DNA from: an uncultured Eubacteriales bacterium
Lineage (GTDB): Bacteria; Bacillota; Clostridia; Oscillospirales; Acutalibacteraceae
DNA: 22,531 bases
Assembly: GCA_934615635.1 (NCBI GenBank)
Contig: CAKTTT010000016.1
Coordinates: forward strand, 1 to 22,531
Direction of reading: 5' to 3'
Positions 14,366 through 22,243 of this stretch are shown here, in pieces. Both the position numbers and the translations under genes were made by a program. Below the pieces are notes generated by a model. It searched no databases, was not told the DNA's origin, and saw nothing but the letters and a program-made list of their open reading frames with translations. Position 1 is the stretch's first letter. Each line of letters starts with the position of its first letter.

Positions 14366-15541
14366 CTAGTTCCCTTCCACATAGGCCCGCAGATGGAGCA
14401 GCGCCTCCGCCGCCCGGAGAAAATCCGGCGCCATCCGCCGGACCATGGCCAGGATCCGGGGACGTTCCTCCTTGTTTTCCGCCAGGGACATGGTCATTTG
14501 CAGCAGGATGTCGCTGGTGAGATGGATGTCCTCCTCCCGTCCCCGGTTTACCGCCCGCAGCAGGGCGGGCACGTCGATTTTGCCCCGAAAGGTCCGGTAT
14601 TTTTCCGCCGACACCCGTTCGCAGTCCAGCAGCTCCCGGATAAAGATTTCGGCAGTGCATTCCCGGAGCCGGTCCAGGCCGTACAGCCGGGCGGCGTACT
14701 CCAGTCCCTCCGCCACGTTGTCCCCCAGTTCATCCCGCAGCCGCTGATATTCTGCGTTGGGGAAGTACATCCACTGGCCGGAGAAGCGGCCGAAGGCCTT
14801 CATCGTGTCGTACCAGCCCATATCGATTTTTCGCTGCGCGGTTTCCGGCTGGAAGGCAAAGGCCCGGCCCAGGGGATCCAGCGGCCGGATATAAATCAGG
14901 TTGAGATGGGGATCCAGGTCATGGACCAGGTTGGTGTCCCCGATATTCACCACGATGACGTTATCCTTCTGCCGGGAGAGCAGCATACGCACCGGCACGT
15001 TGTCCACCAACCCGCCGTCCAGGAACTTTTTGCCGTCGATTTCCGGCCGCTTGAGTCCAGGATAGGCGGCGCTGGCCATGATGTAGTCCATCATCCTTCC
15101 CACCGGAATCTGATCCTTGTAAAGAAAGCGGCCCTGGCGGCCGCTGGTTTCCAGGGTTACCAGGCCGAAATCCCGGGGAGAAAGCCGGATACGGGGTTCG
15201 TCCACCAGTTCCTCCAGCTTCCGCCGCAGGGGGGAGATATCCAGCCCGTGATGCCGCCACAGCTCCTTGACCAGGATATCCGCGTTGCGCAGGCTGAACA
15301 GGTTGTCCGGCGCCCGCAACGGTTCGGGGAGCTGGAATCCCTTTTCTATGCTCATGTTTTTCCACAGATCCACAGCGCCGTCGAATTCGTCCAGCACCAC
15401 CAGGGCGCCGTTCATCGCGCCCACCGAGGTGCCCACCACCCGCTGCAGGGGAACCTCCAGCTCCCGCAGCGCCTTCCAGGCGCCGATCTGGTAGATGCCC
15501 TTGGCCCCGCCGCCGGCCAACACCAGCCCATAGCTTTCCAT
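14366..15541 (-). CDS. Patatin-like phospholipase
   Basis: Patatin-like lipases hydrolyse acyl esters with a Ser-Asp dyad. The sequence has the glycine-rich oxyanion hole GGGAKG (10-15), the nucleophile elbow GTSVG with Ser39 and the catalytic Asp in KKFLDGGLVDNVP, all in normal order. The 391 residues include a C-terminal helical region of about 150 residues without a recognised domain. There is no signal peptide, so it should act in the cytosol or at the inner membrane face. I start at the ATG at 15541 because AAGGAG lies six bases upstream; the frame is open 11 codons further without a better site. It is transcribed as a single gene ending in a strong terminator. The substrate is not shown by the sequence. 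Confidence 0.93.
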   Translation of the reverse strand: MESYGLVLAGGGAKGIYQIGAWKALRELEVPLQRVVGTSVGAMNGALVVLDEFDGAVDLWKNMSIEKGFQLPEPLRAPDNLFSLRNADILVKELWRHHGLDISPLRRKLEELVDEPRIRLSPRDFGLVTLETSGRQGRFLYKDQIPVGRMMDYIMASAAYPGLKRPEIDGKKFLDGGLVDNVPVRMLLSRQKDNVIVVNIGDTNLVHDLDPHLNLIYIRPLDPLGRAFAFQPETAQRKIDMGWYDTMKAFGRFSGQWMYFPNAEYQRLRDELGDNVAEGLEYAARLYGLDRLRECTAEIFIRELLDCERVSAEKYRTFRGKIDVPALLRAVNRGREEDIHLTSDILLQMTMSLAENKEERPRILAMVRRMAPDFLRAAEALLHLRAYVEGN

Positions 15542-15784
15542 GGAGGTCTCCTTCCAATTGTAATAAAGGGTCAAAACCGCCGGCCATACGCTCTTCCGGG
15601 GCTTATGACCGGCGAGCAGATGCTTGGAAACAGAAATAGTCTTCTTTTGCTTGAACCGCCCCGCCGCCCGTAAACGGGATGACAGGTCATTTCGAGTCTG
15701 AGAGGATCTTCCGGACGGCTTGCCAGCGGCCCGCTTCGCTCAATGTCTTTTTAGAAGTATCTCCGCCGGTTCCCCTAAGCAATG
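15542..15784. other. Spacer between prmC and the patatin gene
   Basis: No gene is supported. It contains dispersed repeat copy C and, on the minus strand near the patatin gene, a TACAAT that could be a -10 box but has no matching -35. Small overlapping frames here are shadows. Confidence 0.4.
15658..15677 (-). repeat. Dispersed intergenic repeat, copy C
   Basis: The reverse complement is the same 20-nt CCGTTTACGGGCGGCGGGGC as at 13116-13135. To the left (downstream of the core in this orientation) AAGCAA and GAA are also conserved in place. Confidence 0.6.
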
Positions 15785-15811
15785 AAAAAATCATGCCGGG
15801 CGGAAGCCGGC
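15785..15811 (-). terminator. Terminator overlapping the end of prmC
   Basis: On the minus strand GCCGG-CTTCCGC-CCGGC is followed by ATGA and six T. The stem lies in the last codons and the TGA stop is part of the tail, so the terminator is built into the gene's end. Confidence 0.75.
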
Positions 15812-16642
15812 CACCACCCGTTCGATGCCGCCGAGATCCCGGCGGACGGTGATCGCGTCCAATCCGGCCGCGCGGAACAGGGTGGCCACGGCGGCCGCCT
15901 GGCCGACGCCCACCTCCACGGCGCAGAAGCCTCCCGGCTGCAGCCGGGGAACCCAAATGCGCGCAATCCCCCGATAGAACCGCAGGCCGTCCCCGCCGTC
16001 CAGGGCCATCCGCGGCTCCCGGCGCACCTCCGGCATCAAGCCTTCCAGCTCCTCCGCTGGAATATACGGGGGATTGGACACCACCGCGTCAAACAATCCC
16101 TCCGCCGCGCCGGGATCCAGGGCATCTCCCGCCTTCACCGTGAGGGCGTATTGAGGATAACGGGCGGCGTTGCGGCGCAGATAGGGCAGGGCCTCCTGCG
16201 ACAACTCCACCGCCGTGACGCGGGCCCCCGGGCACAGCCGGGCGATCCCCAATCCCACACAGCCGCTGCCGGCGCAGAGATCCAGCACCCGGGGCTGGAG
16301 GCGGCCTTTCAGCCAATCGGCGGCGGATTCGCATAAAAGCTCGGTATCCGGGCGGGGAATCAGCACTCCCTCACCCACCTCCAGGGTCAGGTCCAGAAAG
16401 GGCCACCGGCCTAGGATATATTGGAGGGGTCGCCGCTTCTCCCGCTGCGCCACCGCCGCCTCCAGCCGGGCGGCGGTCTCAGGCGGGAGGGGCCGCTCCT
16501 TCCAGAGGGGCAGTCCCCCCTTAGGGAGCCCCGCGATATCCTCCAGCAGGCAGAGGGCGTCAAAGGCGGGGCTGTCGCACCCCGCCTTTGTCAAACGGTC
16601 CCGCATGGACCGGTACCAGCCGCCGTAGCTTTCCCCGGTCAC
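15791..16642 (-). CDS. prmC: Release factor N5-glutamine methyltransferase PrmC
   Basis: PrmC methylates the glutamine of the GGQ loop in release factors 1 and 2. The motifs are RRPLQYILGRWPFLDL, LIPRPDTELL, the SAM-binding LDLCAGSGCVGLGIA and the catalytic NPPYI. The GTG at 16642 is my start: its GTGA overlaps the yqhQ stop codon by 4 nt and GGAGG lies ten bases upstream, which gives 283 residues, the family norm. A GTG one codon earlier is nearly equivalent. The frame stays open to 16699, inside yqhQ, but that part is not protein. In many Bacillota prfA is adjacent to prmC; here a terminator and a patatin gene follow instead. Confidence 0.95.
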   Translation of the reverse strand: MTGESYGGWYRSMRDRLTKAGCDSPAFDALCLLEDIAGLPKGGLPLWKERPLPPETAARLEAAVAQREKRRPLQYILGRWPFLDLTLEVGEGVLIPRPDTELLCESAADWLKGRLQPRVLDLCAGSGCVGLGIARLCPGARVTAVELSQEALPYLRRNAARYPQYALTVKAGDALDPGAAEGLFDAVVSNPPYIPAEELEGLMPEVRREPRMALDGGDGLRFYRGIARIWVPRLQPGGFCAVEVGVGQAAAVATLFRAAGLDAITVRRDLGGIERVVAGFRPA

Positions 16643-17889
16643 CACCTGTCCGCCTCCGGATCGTCGGGAATCACGGCCTTCAGGGCGGCGATGGCGCATT
16701 CGATCATGCTGTCGTCCGGCTCCTTGGTGGTGATCCGCTGCACCCAGAGCCCGGGGGCGGAGATGATCCGGGTCAGCAGATTGTCCTTGCGGCCGGCCAG
16801 CTTGATCAGCTCATATCCCACGCCTACCACCACCGGCAGGGTCAGCAGCTTGAAGAAGGTGCGCAGCACCGCGTTCTGCCCGGGGATGAAAATGGCGACG
16901 ATGATGCCCACCAGCAGCATAAGGACCATGAAGGAGGTGCCGCACCGGGGATGGAAGCGGCCCTGTATCCGGACGTTCTCCACCGTCAGGGGCAGTCCTT
17001 TTTCGTAGCAGAAGATGGTTTTATGCTCGGCGCCGTGGTACATGAACACCCGCCGGATATCCTTCATCATGGAAACCAGGGATACATACCCTACAAAAAG
17101 CGCGATCCGGCAGACCCCTTCGAAGATGCTGCGGACAACCCGGTTCCCGATGGCGGGGAAGACAGGCTTGAGCCAGTTGGCCAGCTGGGCGGGAAGCCAC
17201 ATAAAGAGAAACACCGCCAGACAGATCCCCAGCACCGTGCTGAGGACCATGAGGAAGGACATGAGATAATCCTCCGCCTTATTTTTCTTCTTTTCCGGCG
17301 CCGAAGGGGCCGATACGGACGAGACGGGTGGAAACGGTTCCCCGTCGGCGCCGGCCTCGGCCGCAATCTCCGGGTTCCCCGCGGGGGGCGCCTGCTGCCC
17401 GGCGGTTTCCGGCGCATCGATTTCCGCCGGCGCGGCTTCCGTCTCCAGTGCGGATTCCACCGCCCTTTCCTCTTCCAGCGCCGCTTGCGCGTCTGGCTGC
17501 ACGCCGGCATCCGCCGGTAGCTCCGGATTCACCGCCGCTTCCGCCTTTTCCGAGGACGCCTTTTTCCCGGAGGGGGCGTCCTCCTCGTCCTCCAGACCGG
17601 CCATCTCCGCTGAACGCATGAGGCATTTATAGCCGAAGCGCATGGAATCCACCAGGCCGTAGATGCCGCGGAAAAAGGGAACCTTCCATATGGCGGCCCG
17701 GTTTTGCCCGGTGGTGGGCCAGCTTTCCTCCACGATTTCTCCGGACACGTGGCGCACCGCCATAGCGGTGCGTTCCGGTCCCCGCATCATTACCCCTTCG
17801 ATCAGCGCCTGTCCGCCGATGGAGGTTTTTTTCACCGGGCAGAGGGCTTCCCCGCCCTCCCGGCTTTCTTTTGGTGAGGTATCAGCCAT
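16639..17889 (-). CDS. yqhQ: YqhQ-like DUF1385 membrane protein with inserted acidic linker
   Basis: DUF1385 proteins are conserved in Bacillota, often beside prmC/prfA, and their function is not firmly known. Family marks are SIGGQALIEGVMMRGPER, YHGAEHKTIFCYEKG (from about residue 284) and RFHPRCGTSF (about 311-320), with several membrane segments near 208-235, 258-277 and 318-335. Between about residues 98 and 207 there is a linker of roughly 110 residues rich in Ala, Glu and Pro, a part that is short in typical members such as B. subtilis YqhQ. I start at the ATG at 17889, with AAGGAAGG about ten bases upstream. A TTG three codons earlier is less likely. It overlaps prmC by 4 nt. The HK gene ends 78 bases upstream. 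Confidence 0.9.
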   Translation of the reverse strand: MADTSPKESREGGEALCPVKKTSIGGQALIEGVMMRGPERTAMAVRHVSGEIVEESWPTTGQNRAAIWKVPFFRGIYGLVDSMRFGYKCLMRSAEMAGLEDEEDAPSGKKASSEKAEAAVNPELPADAGVQPDAQAALEEERAVESALETEAAPAEIDAPETAGQQAPPAGNPEIAAEAGADGEPFPPVSSVSAPSAPEKKKNKAEDYLMSFLMVLSTVLGICLAVFLFMWLPAQLANWLKPVFPAIGNRVVRSIFEGVCRIALFVGYVSLVSMMKDIRRVFMYHGAEHKTIFCYEKGLPLTVENVRIQGRFHPRCGTSFMVLMLLVGIIVAIFIPGQNAVLRTFFKLLTLPVVVGVGYELIKLAGRKDNLLTRIISAPGLWVQRITTKEPDDSMIECAIAALKAVIPDDPEADRW

Positions 17890-17967
17890 CTTGCACAATC
17901 CTTCCTTTCCTGCATCCGCCGCGGATGCCCTGTTTTCCCGCTCCTATGTAGGCTTGCCGGCCCCGCC

Positions 17968-19470
17968 TCACACGCCGTCGGACGGCGGCGTTAAAGGGAA
18001 GGCGGCGGGAGGTTCCTCCGGCGTTTGCGGCTCTGAATGGGCGCCGCTGTCCGACGGCGCCACAGGGAGGGTGATGGTCACCGTGGTGCCCACGCCCTCC
18101 TCGCCGTCTATCTCCAGCCGTCCTTTATGGCGGCGGATGATCTCATCCGCCAACGCCAGCCCTATGCCCGAGCCGGGACGGGTGTTGTTGGCCTTGAAAA
18201 ACTTGTTTTTGATCCGGGGCAGATCCTCCTTGGAGATGCCCACGCCGCTGTCGCTTACCACCACCTGGATATGAGCGCCCATATCCGCGGCCTCCACCCG
18301 CACCTTGTCCCCGCGGTTGGAGTACTTGATGGCGTTATCGATGATATTGATAAACACCTGCTTGAGCCGGTCGTGGTCGCCCAGTACGGGGGACAGGTCG
18401 GCGGCCTCCACATAAATCAGATCGATGCCCTCCCGGGCGGCCCGGTCACGGAAAAGGAAAACCGCCTCCTCCAGCTCGGCCAGCAGATCCATGCGTTCGA
18501 ATTTCATGGTGATGCGGCCGCCCTGCATACGGGAGAAGTCCAGCAGCTCCTCCACAATGCTGGACAGGCGCTCCGCCTCGCCGGAGATAACCTCCAGTCC
18601 CTTGCGAGTGAGCTGGGAATCGGTGTCTCCCGCCTCCCGCAGCGTCTCGCTCCAGCCCTTGATGGCGGTCAGCGGGGTGCGCAGCTCATGGGAGACGGAG
18701 GAGATGAAGTCGTTTTTCAGCTTTTCGGCGTTGGAAATCTCCCCCGCCATATAGTTGATGGTGTCGCACAGCTCGCCGATTTCGTCGTCGTACTGCTTTT
18801 CGATCCGGTAGTCGTATTCACCCAGGGCGATCCGCCGGGCGGCCTGCCCGATTTCTGTCACCGGATGGATGATGGAGCTGACGAAATAGGAGCTGGACAG
18901 CATGACGAAGAAGAGGATGGCGGCGCCGAACAGCAGCATGATGGCCACCAGCATGAGGATCAGATGGTCGATATTGGACAGGGAAACCAGATACCGCACC
19001 GCCCCCAGCCGATTGCCGTCGGCATCCACAATAACCCGGGTCATGGCCATGACGTTCTCTCCGCCGTCATTCCGGCCGTGCCAGACGCCGGAGCCGTCGC
19101 TGTCCTTCATGGCCAGCGCGTAATCGGGCTGGGCGAAAGCGTCGGCCGCCTCTCCCTCCGGCTCGAATCCGCTGGAGGAAACCAAAATCCTTCCGCTGGC
19201 ATCCACCACCTGCATTTCGATTCTTTCCTTGTCCGGGAAGTTTTCCGCCACCTCCCGGGCCCGCTCCTCAAAGCTGAAGTTATTCTGGGAAAAGGAGTTT
19301 TCCAGAATGCCGTTGAGCCTCTCCGCGCTGGCGGCAAGAATCTGGCTGACGCTTTGGTAATAATAATTGCGTACCGCTACGCCGAATATCACTTCAAAGA
19401 GCAGCAGGAGAACGGCGATGACGCCCAGACCGTTGACCAGCCAGCGCCTGGTGATGCTTTTGCGCGCCAT
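17968..19470 (-). CDS. Sensor histidine kinase (HAMP, HisKA, HATPase)
   Basis: The 500-residue protein has a TM helix at about 12-32, an extracytoplasmic sensor of about 135 residues and a second TM helix at about 170-197. A HAMP domain (IIHPVTEIGQAARRIALGEY) follows, then HisKA with SVSHELRTPLTAIKG (phospho-accepting His261) and a HATPase domain with NIIDNAIKYS, DSGVGIS and GSGIGLALADEI. It should phosphorylate the response regulator encoded 55 bases upstream. I start at the ATG at 19470, with AGGAG eight bases upstream; a GTG three codons earlier would sit directly on that site. The sensor domain carries no motif that names a ligand. The C-terminal 30 residues are a Pro/Ser-rich tail. Confidence 0.95.
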   Translation of the reverse strand: MARKSITRRWLVNGLGVIAVLLLLFEVIFGVAVRNYYYQSVSQILAASAERLNGILENSFSQNNFSFEERAREVAENFPDKERIEMQVVDASGRILVSSSGFEPEGEAADAFAQPDYALAMKDSDGSGVWHGRNDGGENVMAMTRVIVDADGNRLGAVRYLVSLSNIDHLILMLVAIMLLFGAAILFFVMLSSSYFVSSIIHPVTEIGQAARRIALGEYDYRIEKQYDDEIGELCDTINYMAGEISNAEKLKNDFISSVSHELRTPLTAIKGWSETLREAGDTDSQLTRKGLEVISGEAERLSSIVEELLDFSRMQGGRITMKFERMDLLAELEEAVFLFRDRAAREGIDLIYVEAADLSPVLGDHDRLKQVFINIIDNAIKYSNRGDKVRVEAADMGAHIQVVVSDSGVGISKEDLPRIKNKFFKANNTRPGSGIGLALADEIIRRHKGRLEIDGEEGVGTTVTITLPVAPSDSGAHSEPQTPEEPPAAFPLTPPSDGV

Positions 19471-19525
19471 TCCGTCCACTCCTTTCCTTGTCGTCCGTTT
19501 CCACCGGCAGTCTGCCGCCGGCAGA

Positions 19526-20233
19526 TCATCCCTGGACGTTCCACTTATAACCCATGCCCCATACCGTCAGGATATATTGGGGACTGGAAGGATCCTCCTC
19601 GATCTTCATACGCAGCCGCCGGATGTTGACGTCCACGATTTTTTCCTCGCCGAAATACTCCTCCCCCCATACCCGGGTGAGGATATTGGTACGGCTCAGG
19701 GCTTTGCCGGGATTGGTGAAAAAGTACTCCATAATCTGGAATTCCACCTGGGTCAGCTCGATGGGCTGCCCCTGCTTGAGCAGGGTGCGGCTGCGCAGAT
19801 TGAGGACAAAATCCCCCGATTCGATCTCCTCCAGATAGCTGACTTCTTCCCGGCTGCGCAGGGCCATGACCCGTCGGTAAAGGGCATCCACCCGGGCCAT
19901 CAGCTCGGACGGACTGAAGGGCTTGGTAACGTAATCATCCGCCCCCATCATCAGGCCGCCGACCTTCTCCATCTCCTGGGTGCGGGCGGTCAGAATAATG
20001 ATCCCCATGCTGCTGGATTTCTGACGAAGCTCCTTACAGACGGCGAAGCCGTCCATCCCCGGCAGCATGATGTCCAGCAGGGCGATGTCCACGTCGCCCT
20101 TATAATCCTCGAATTTTTGCAGAGCCTCCTCGCCGGAGCCGGCCTCCACCACCTCGTAGCCGGAGCGTTTGAGGTTGATTACCACAAAATCCCGGATGGA
20201 GGCTTCATCCTCACAAACCAAAATGCGCTTCAT
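19526..20233 (-). CDS. OmpR/PhoB-family response regulator
   Basis: The 235-residue protein is a two-domain regulator. The receiver has the acidic pocket (E8, D9), phospho-acceptor Asp54 in ALLDIMLPGMDG, the switch Thr in LTART and the Lys in VTKPFSP. The C-terminal winged helix has QPIELTQVEFQIMEYF, REKIVDVNIRRLRMKI-like recognition helix EKIVDVNIRRLRMKIEED and the final YILTVWGMGYKW. AGGAGGGG precedes the ATG by about six bases. It lies between the lipoprotein gene (38 bases) and the kinase gene (55 bases), so the three are very probably one operon. Targets cannot be read from the sequence. Confidence 0.96.
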   Translation of the reverse strand: MKRILVCEDEASIRDFVVINLKRSGYEVVEAGSGEEALQKFEDYKGDVDIALLDIMLPGMDGFAVCKELRQKSSSMGIIILTARTQEMEKVGGLMMGADDYVTKPFSPSELMARVDALYRRVMALRSREEVSYLEEIESGDFVLNLRSRTLLKQGQPIELTQVEFQIMEYFFTNPGKALSRTNILTRVWGEEYFGEEKIVDVNIRRLRMKIEEDPSSPQYILTVWGMGYKWNVQG

Positions 20234-20271
20234 AGCTTACCCCTCCTGTCAATCCCCGTTTTGGTAAATTT

Positions 20272-21591
20272 TTACGGCAAAAGAATCAGCATATACCGGA
20301 TTCTGTCCATTGTCAGTTCATAGCCCGGCGCGTTGCCGAGCCGAACGTAATAAACGACATTCCCCGAGGAGGATACCGGCAGATAACCCGCTGGCTTTTC
20401 CGCCACGGCGGCGGTCAGCAGCTCCAGCACCACTTCCCCCGCCTTGCCGTCCTCATACGTGGAGATGGTGAGCAGGCGGCCGTCCTTGTCATAGGCGGCC
20501 GTCACCCCCTGCCAGAAATCCTCATCCGCCCGCAGGCTGTACCGGTCCTCCAGGTTCACAAGGTCGCTGTATTTCATCTGCACGGTGCGGGTGGTGTAAT
20601 CCCAATTCATCCATCGGGTCACCCATTGGACGCTTTCGCCCTCATAGCCGTTCATGCGGCTGCTGATCGGCCATTCCACCTGGCCATCGCCGTCGATGTC
20701 CATGGAGGGGATGCCCGATTCCCGCCAGGTGATGGCGGTGAGGTTATCCTCCGGTGCATAAAAGGGGGCGTTCAACTGCCCGTCTTCCCAGTAGATCAGC
20801 TCGGTGACCATGGCGCCGCTTTCCTGGAGGCCGTCCACATATACGCCGAACACCCCGTCGGCCAGCGTCACCCGCTGCAGATTGGAAAAGCTGACGATGT
20901 CGCCGTCCAGCCGGGTCATCCCCCATTCGGAAAGCTGGCCGTTCCCCATGGACCAGAGCCGGGCGGTGACGGTATGCTCCGCCCCCGCGTCCAGCAGCAG
21001 CAGGCTGTCGCTGCCGGAGCCGGTGAGATCCGCCAGCATGGCGGAGGAGTACTCCCCCAGATCCCGTTGGATCAGCCCGGCGGGGGAGAGGTTGTAAACC
21101 ACCATTTCCTGGTCACGGCTGCCGTATTGCTGCCAGCCGACGCACAGCTCCTTCATGCCGTTTCCCCGGAGATCCCCCAGAAAAACCTCGCGGATTTCAC
21201 CGGCGTAGCCCTCCGTATCCGCGACGGAGAGCCATTCGTCTTCCACCTTGCGCAGATAGTTGATATGCACCTTCCGGTTTTCCTTGTCGCTCAGGCCGGG
21301 GCGGTAGAAGGCATAGGCCTCCTGCTGGCCGTCACCGTCGAAGTCGTCCACCAGGAAGGCGGAGCGATGCTCCCCGGATTGGGGATATTTCAGCAGATAA
21401 CTGCCGCTGTTGTCCACATATTTGCGGATATACGTCTCCAGCGCCTGCTGGATGGCCTCCTGTTCCCCCGTCCCCTTGGGAGGACGGAGCTTGTTTTCCA
21501 CATCCAAGCCCACCGCAGAACAGCCGGACAGCGCCACCGTGATAAAGAAGATCGCCAGCAGTCCCGCCGCCAGCCGTTTTACGTCCTTCAC
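20272..21591 (-). CDS. Lipoprotein with FG-GAP/VCBS-like repeats, paired with a two-component system
   Basis: A type II signal peptide with lipobox LSGC places the acylated Cys at residue 24, so the protein sits on the outer face of the membrane. At least four short Asp/Gly-rich units recur: VDDFDGDGQQEAYAFY (about 81-96), LGDLRGNGMKELCVGW (138-153), LADLTGSGSDSLLLLD (186-201) and MDIDGDGQVEWPI (297-309). They resemble the calcium-binding loops of FG-GAP/VCBS beta-propellers; DFDGDG and DIDGDG are the best matches. I start at the GTG at 21591 because AAGGAGG lies eight bases upstream; the ATG at 21615 has no such site. As first gene of an operon with the response regulator and kinase, it may sense or modulate the signal. 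That is inference. Confidence 0.88.
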   Translation of the reverse strand: MKDVKRLAAGLLAIFFITVALSGCSAVGLDVENKLRPPKGTGEQEAIQQALETYIRKYVDNSGSYLLKYPQSGEHRSAFLVDDFDGDGQQEAYAFYRPGLSDKENRKVHINYLRKVEDEWLSVADTEGYAGEIREVFLGDLRGNGMKELCVGWQQYGSRDQEMVVYNLSPAGLIQRDLGEYSSAMLADLTGSGSDSLLLLDAGAEHTVTARLWSMGNGQLSEWGMTRLDGDIVSFSNLQRVTLADGVFGVYVDGLQESGAMVTELIYWEDGQLNAPFYAPEDNLTAITWRESGIPSMDIDGDGQVEWPISSRMNGYEGESVQWVTRWMNWDYTTRTVQMKYSDLVNLEDRYSLRADEDFWQGVTAAYDKDGRLLTISTYEDGKAGEVVLELLTAAVAEKPAGYLPVSSSGNVVYYVRLGNAPGYELTMDRIRYMLILLP

Positions 21592-21623
21592 ACCATCCGC
21601 CTCCTTGCGGTTCATACCTTATT

Positions 21624-21653
21624 ATCATAGCATAAATTTCATGGGAAGTCGAA
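21624..21653 (-). promoter_or_regulatory. Possible promoter of the lipoprotein/two-component operon
   Basis: TTCGAC (21648-21653) and TATGAT (21624-21629) lie 18 bases apart on the minus strand. They sit between the terminator of the VanZ-like gene and the GTG start. The -10 is good and the -35 weak. Confidence 0.5.
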
Positions 21654-21666
21654 CCTTTTTTACAGG

Positions 21667-21703
21667 AAAAACGCCCCGAAGAAGCGAAAGCCTCTTGGGG
21701 GCG
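21667..21703 (-). terminator. Terminator after the VanZ-like gene
   Basis: On the minus strand CGCCCC-C-AAGAGGC pairs with GCTTCTT-C-GGGGCG around a TTTC loop, with one mismatch and one G-T pair, followed by TTTTT. It separates the htpG-vanZ unit from the lipoprotein operon. Confidence 0.9.
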
Positions 21704-21711
21704 GAAAGACG

Positions 21712-22242
21712 CTATACGAGCGGCGGGGGAGCCCCATCGGTTCCTCCCCGGAGGGCGGCTTTTTTCCGGCAATGCCGCTGCAAAAGAGCCGCCAGCGCGG
21801 CCAGAAGGATGCCCGCCAGGGCGCCGCCGCAATCGATGAGCACGTCGGCAAGCTGGGGAGACCGGCCGGGAATAAAGGCTTGGTGCAGCTCGTCCGAAGC
21901 GGCGTAAAGGGCGCAGAGCAGCATCGGCAGCAGCAGCCGTACGCTCTGCCGGGAGGAATGGGCGCCGACCGCCGCGAAGCTGAGGATTCCCAGCACGGCG
22001 TACACCCCGGCGTGGGCGCATTTGCGCACAAGGAACTGAAGGGGTTCCGCCAGCGCCGACTGATCGGCGGGGGGCATACTGTCGAAGCCCGGGACGAACA
22101 GCCGGAGCAGGAAGGCGGTGATGCTGCCGCTGAGGGAGGAGGAATCCTCCCCGTTCTGGCCGGAGAACAGGAAGATCACCGCCATCCAGAGGACCACCGC
22201 CCCCCACAGAAGGCAGCGCGTAAGCAGACGACGCCGCTTCAT
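21712..22242 (-). CDS. VanZ-like membrane protein
   Basis: This 176-residue membrane protein has an N-terminal TM helix (about 8-27), then further hydrophobic segments near 78-95, 100-117 and 133-155. The family motifs are RKCAHAGVYAVLGIL and SDELHQAFIPGRSPQLADVL, followed by IDCGGALAG. VanZ-like proteins occur widely in Bacillota; the enterococcal VanZ gives low-level teicoplanin resistance, but most relatives have no known function and no van resistance genes lie here. The ATG begins 1 nt after the htpG stop (TGA-C-ATG) with no clear Shine-Dalgarno site, so translation is probably coupled to htpG. Confidence 0.92.
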   Translation of the reverse strand: MKRRRLLTRCLLWGAVVLWMAVIFLFSGQNGEDSSSLSGSITAFLLRLFVPGFDSMPPADQSALAEPLQFLVRKCAHAGVYAVLGILSFAAVGAHSSRQSVRLLLPMLLCALYAASDELHQAFIPGRSPQLADVLIDCGGALAGILLAALAALLQRHCRKKAALRGGTDGAPPPLV

Positions 22243-22243
22243 G

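Noticed and set aside
13120..14382. Minus-strand open frame of 420 codons
   Set aside because: It overlaps the XRE gene in another phase and extends into repeat-bearing spacers; no domain or start site supports it.
14174..15673. Plus-strand open frame of 499 codons
   Set aside because: It runs antisense through the patatin gene, whose catalytic motifs and terminator are clear.
18037..19629. Plus-strand open frame of 530 codons
   Set aside because: It is fully antisense to the histidine kinase and the regulator end; low-complexity His/Gln/Gly content shows a shadow.
10471..22242. VanY-type and VanZ-like genes as glycopeptide resistance
   Set aside because: They are 10 kb apart in separate units, without vanHAX or vanRS genes; both families are common in non-resistant Bacillota.
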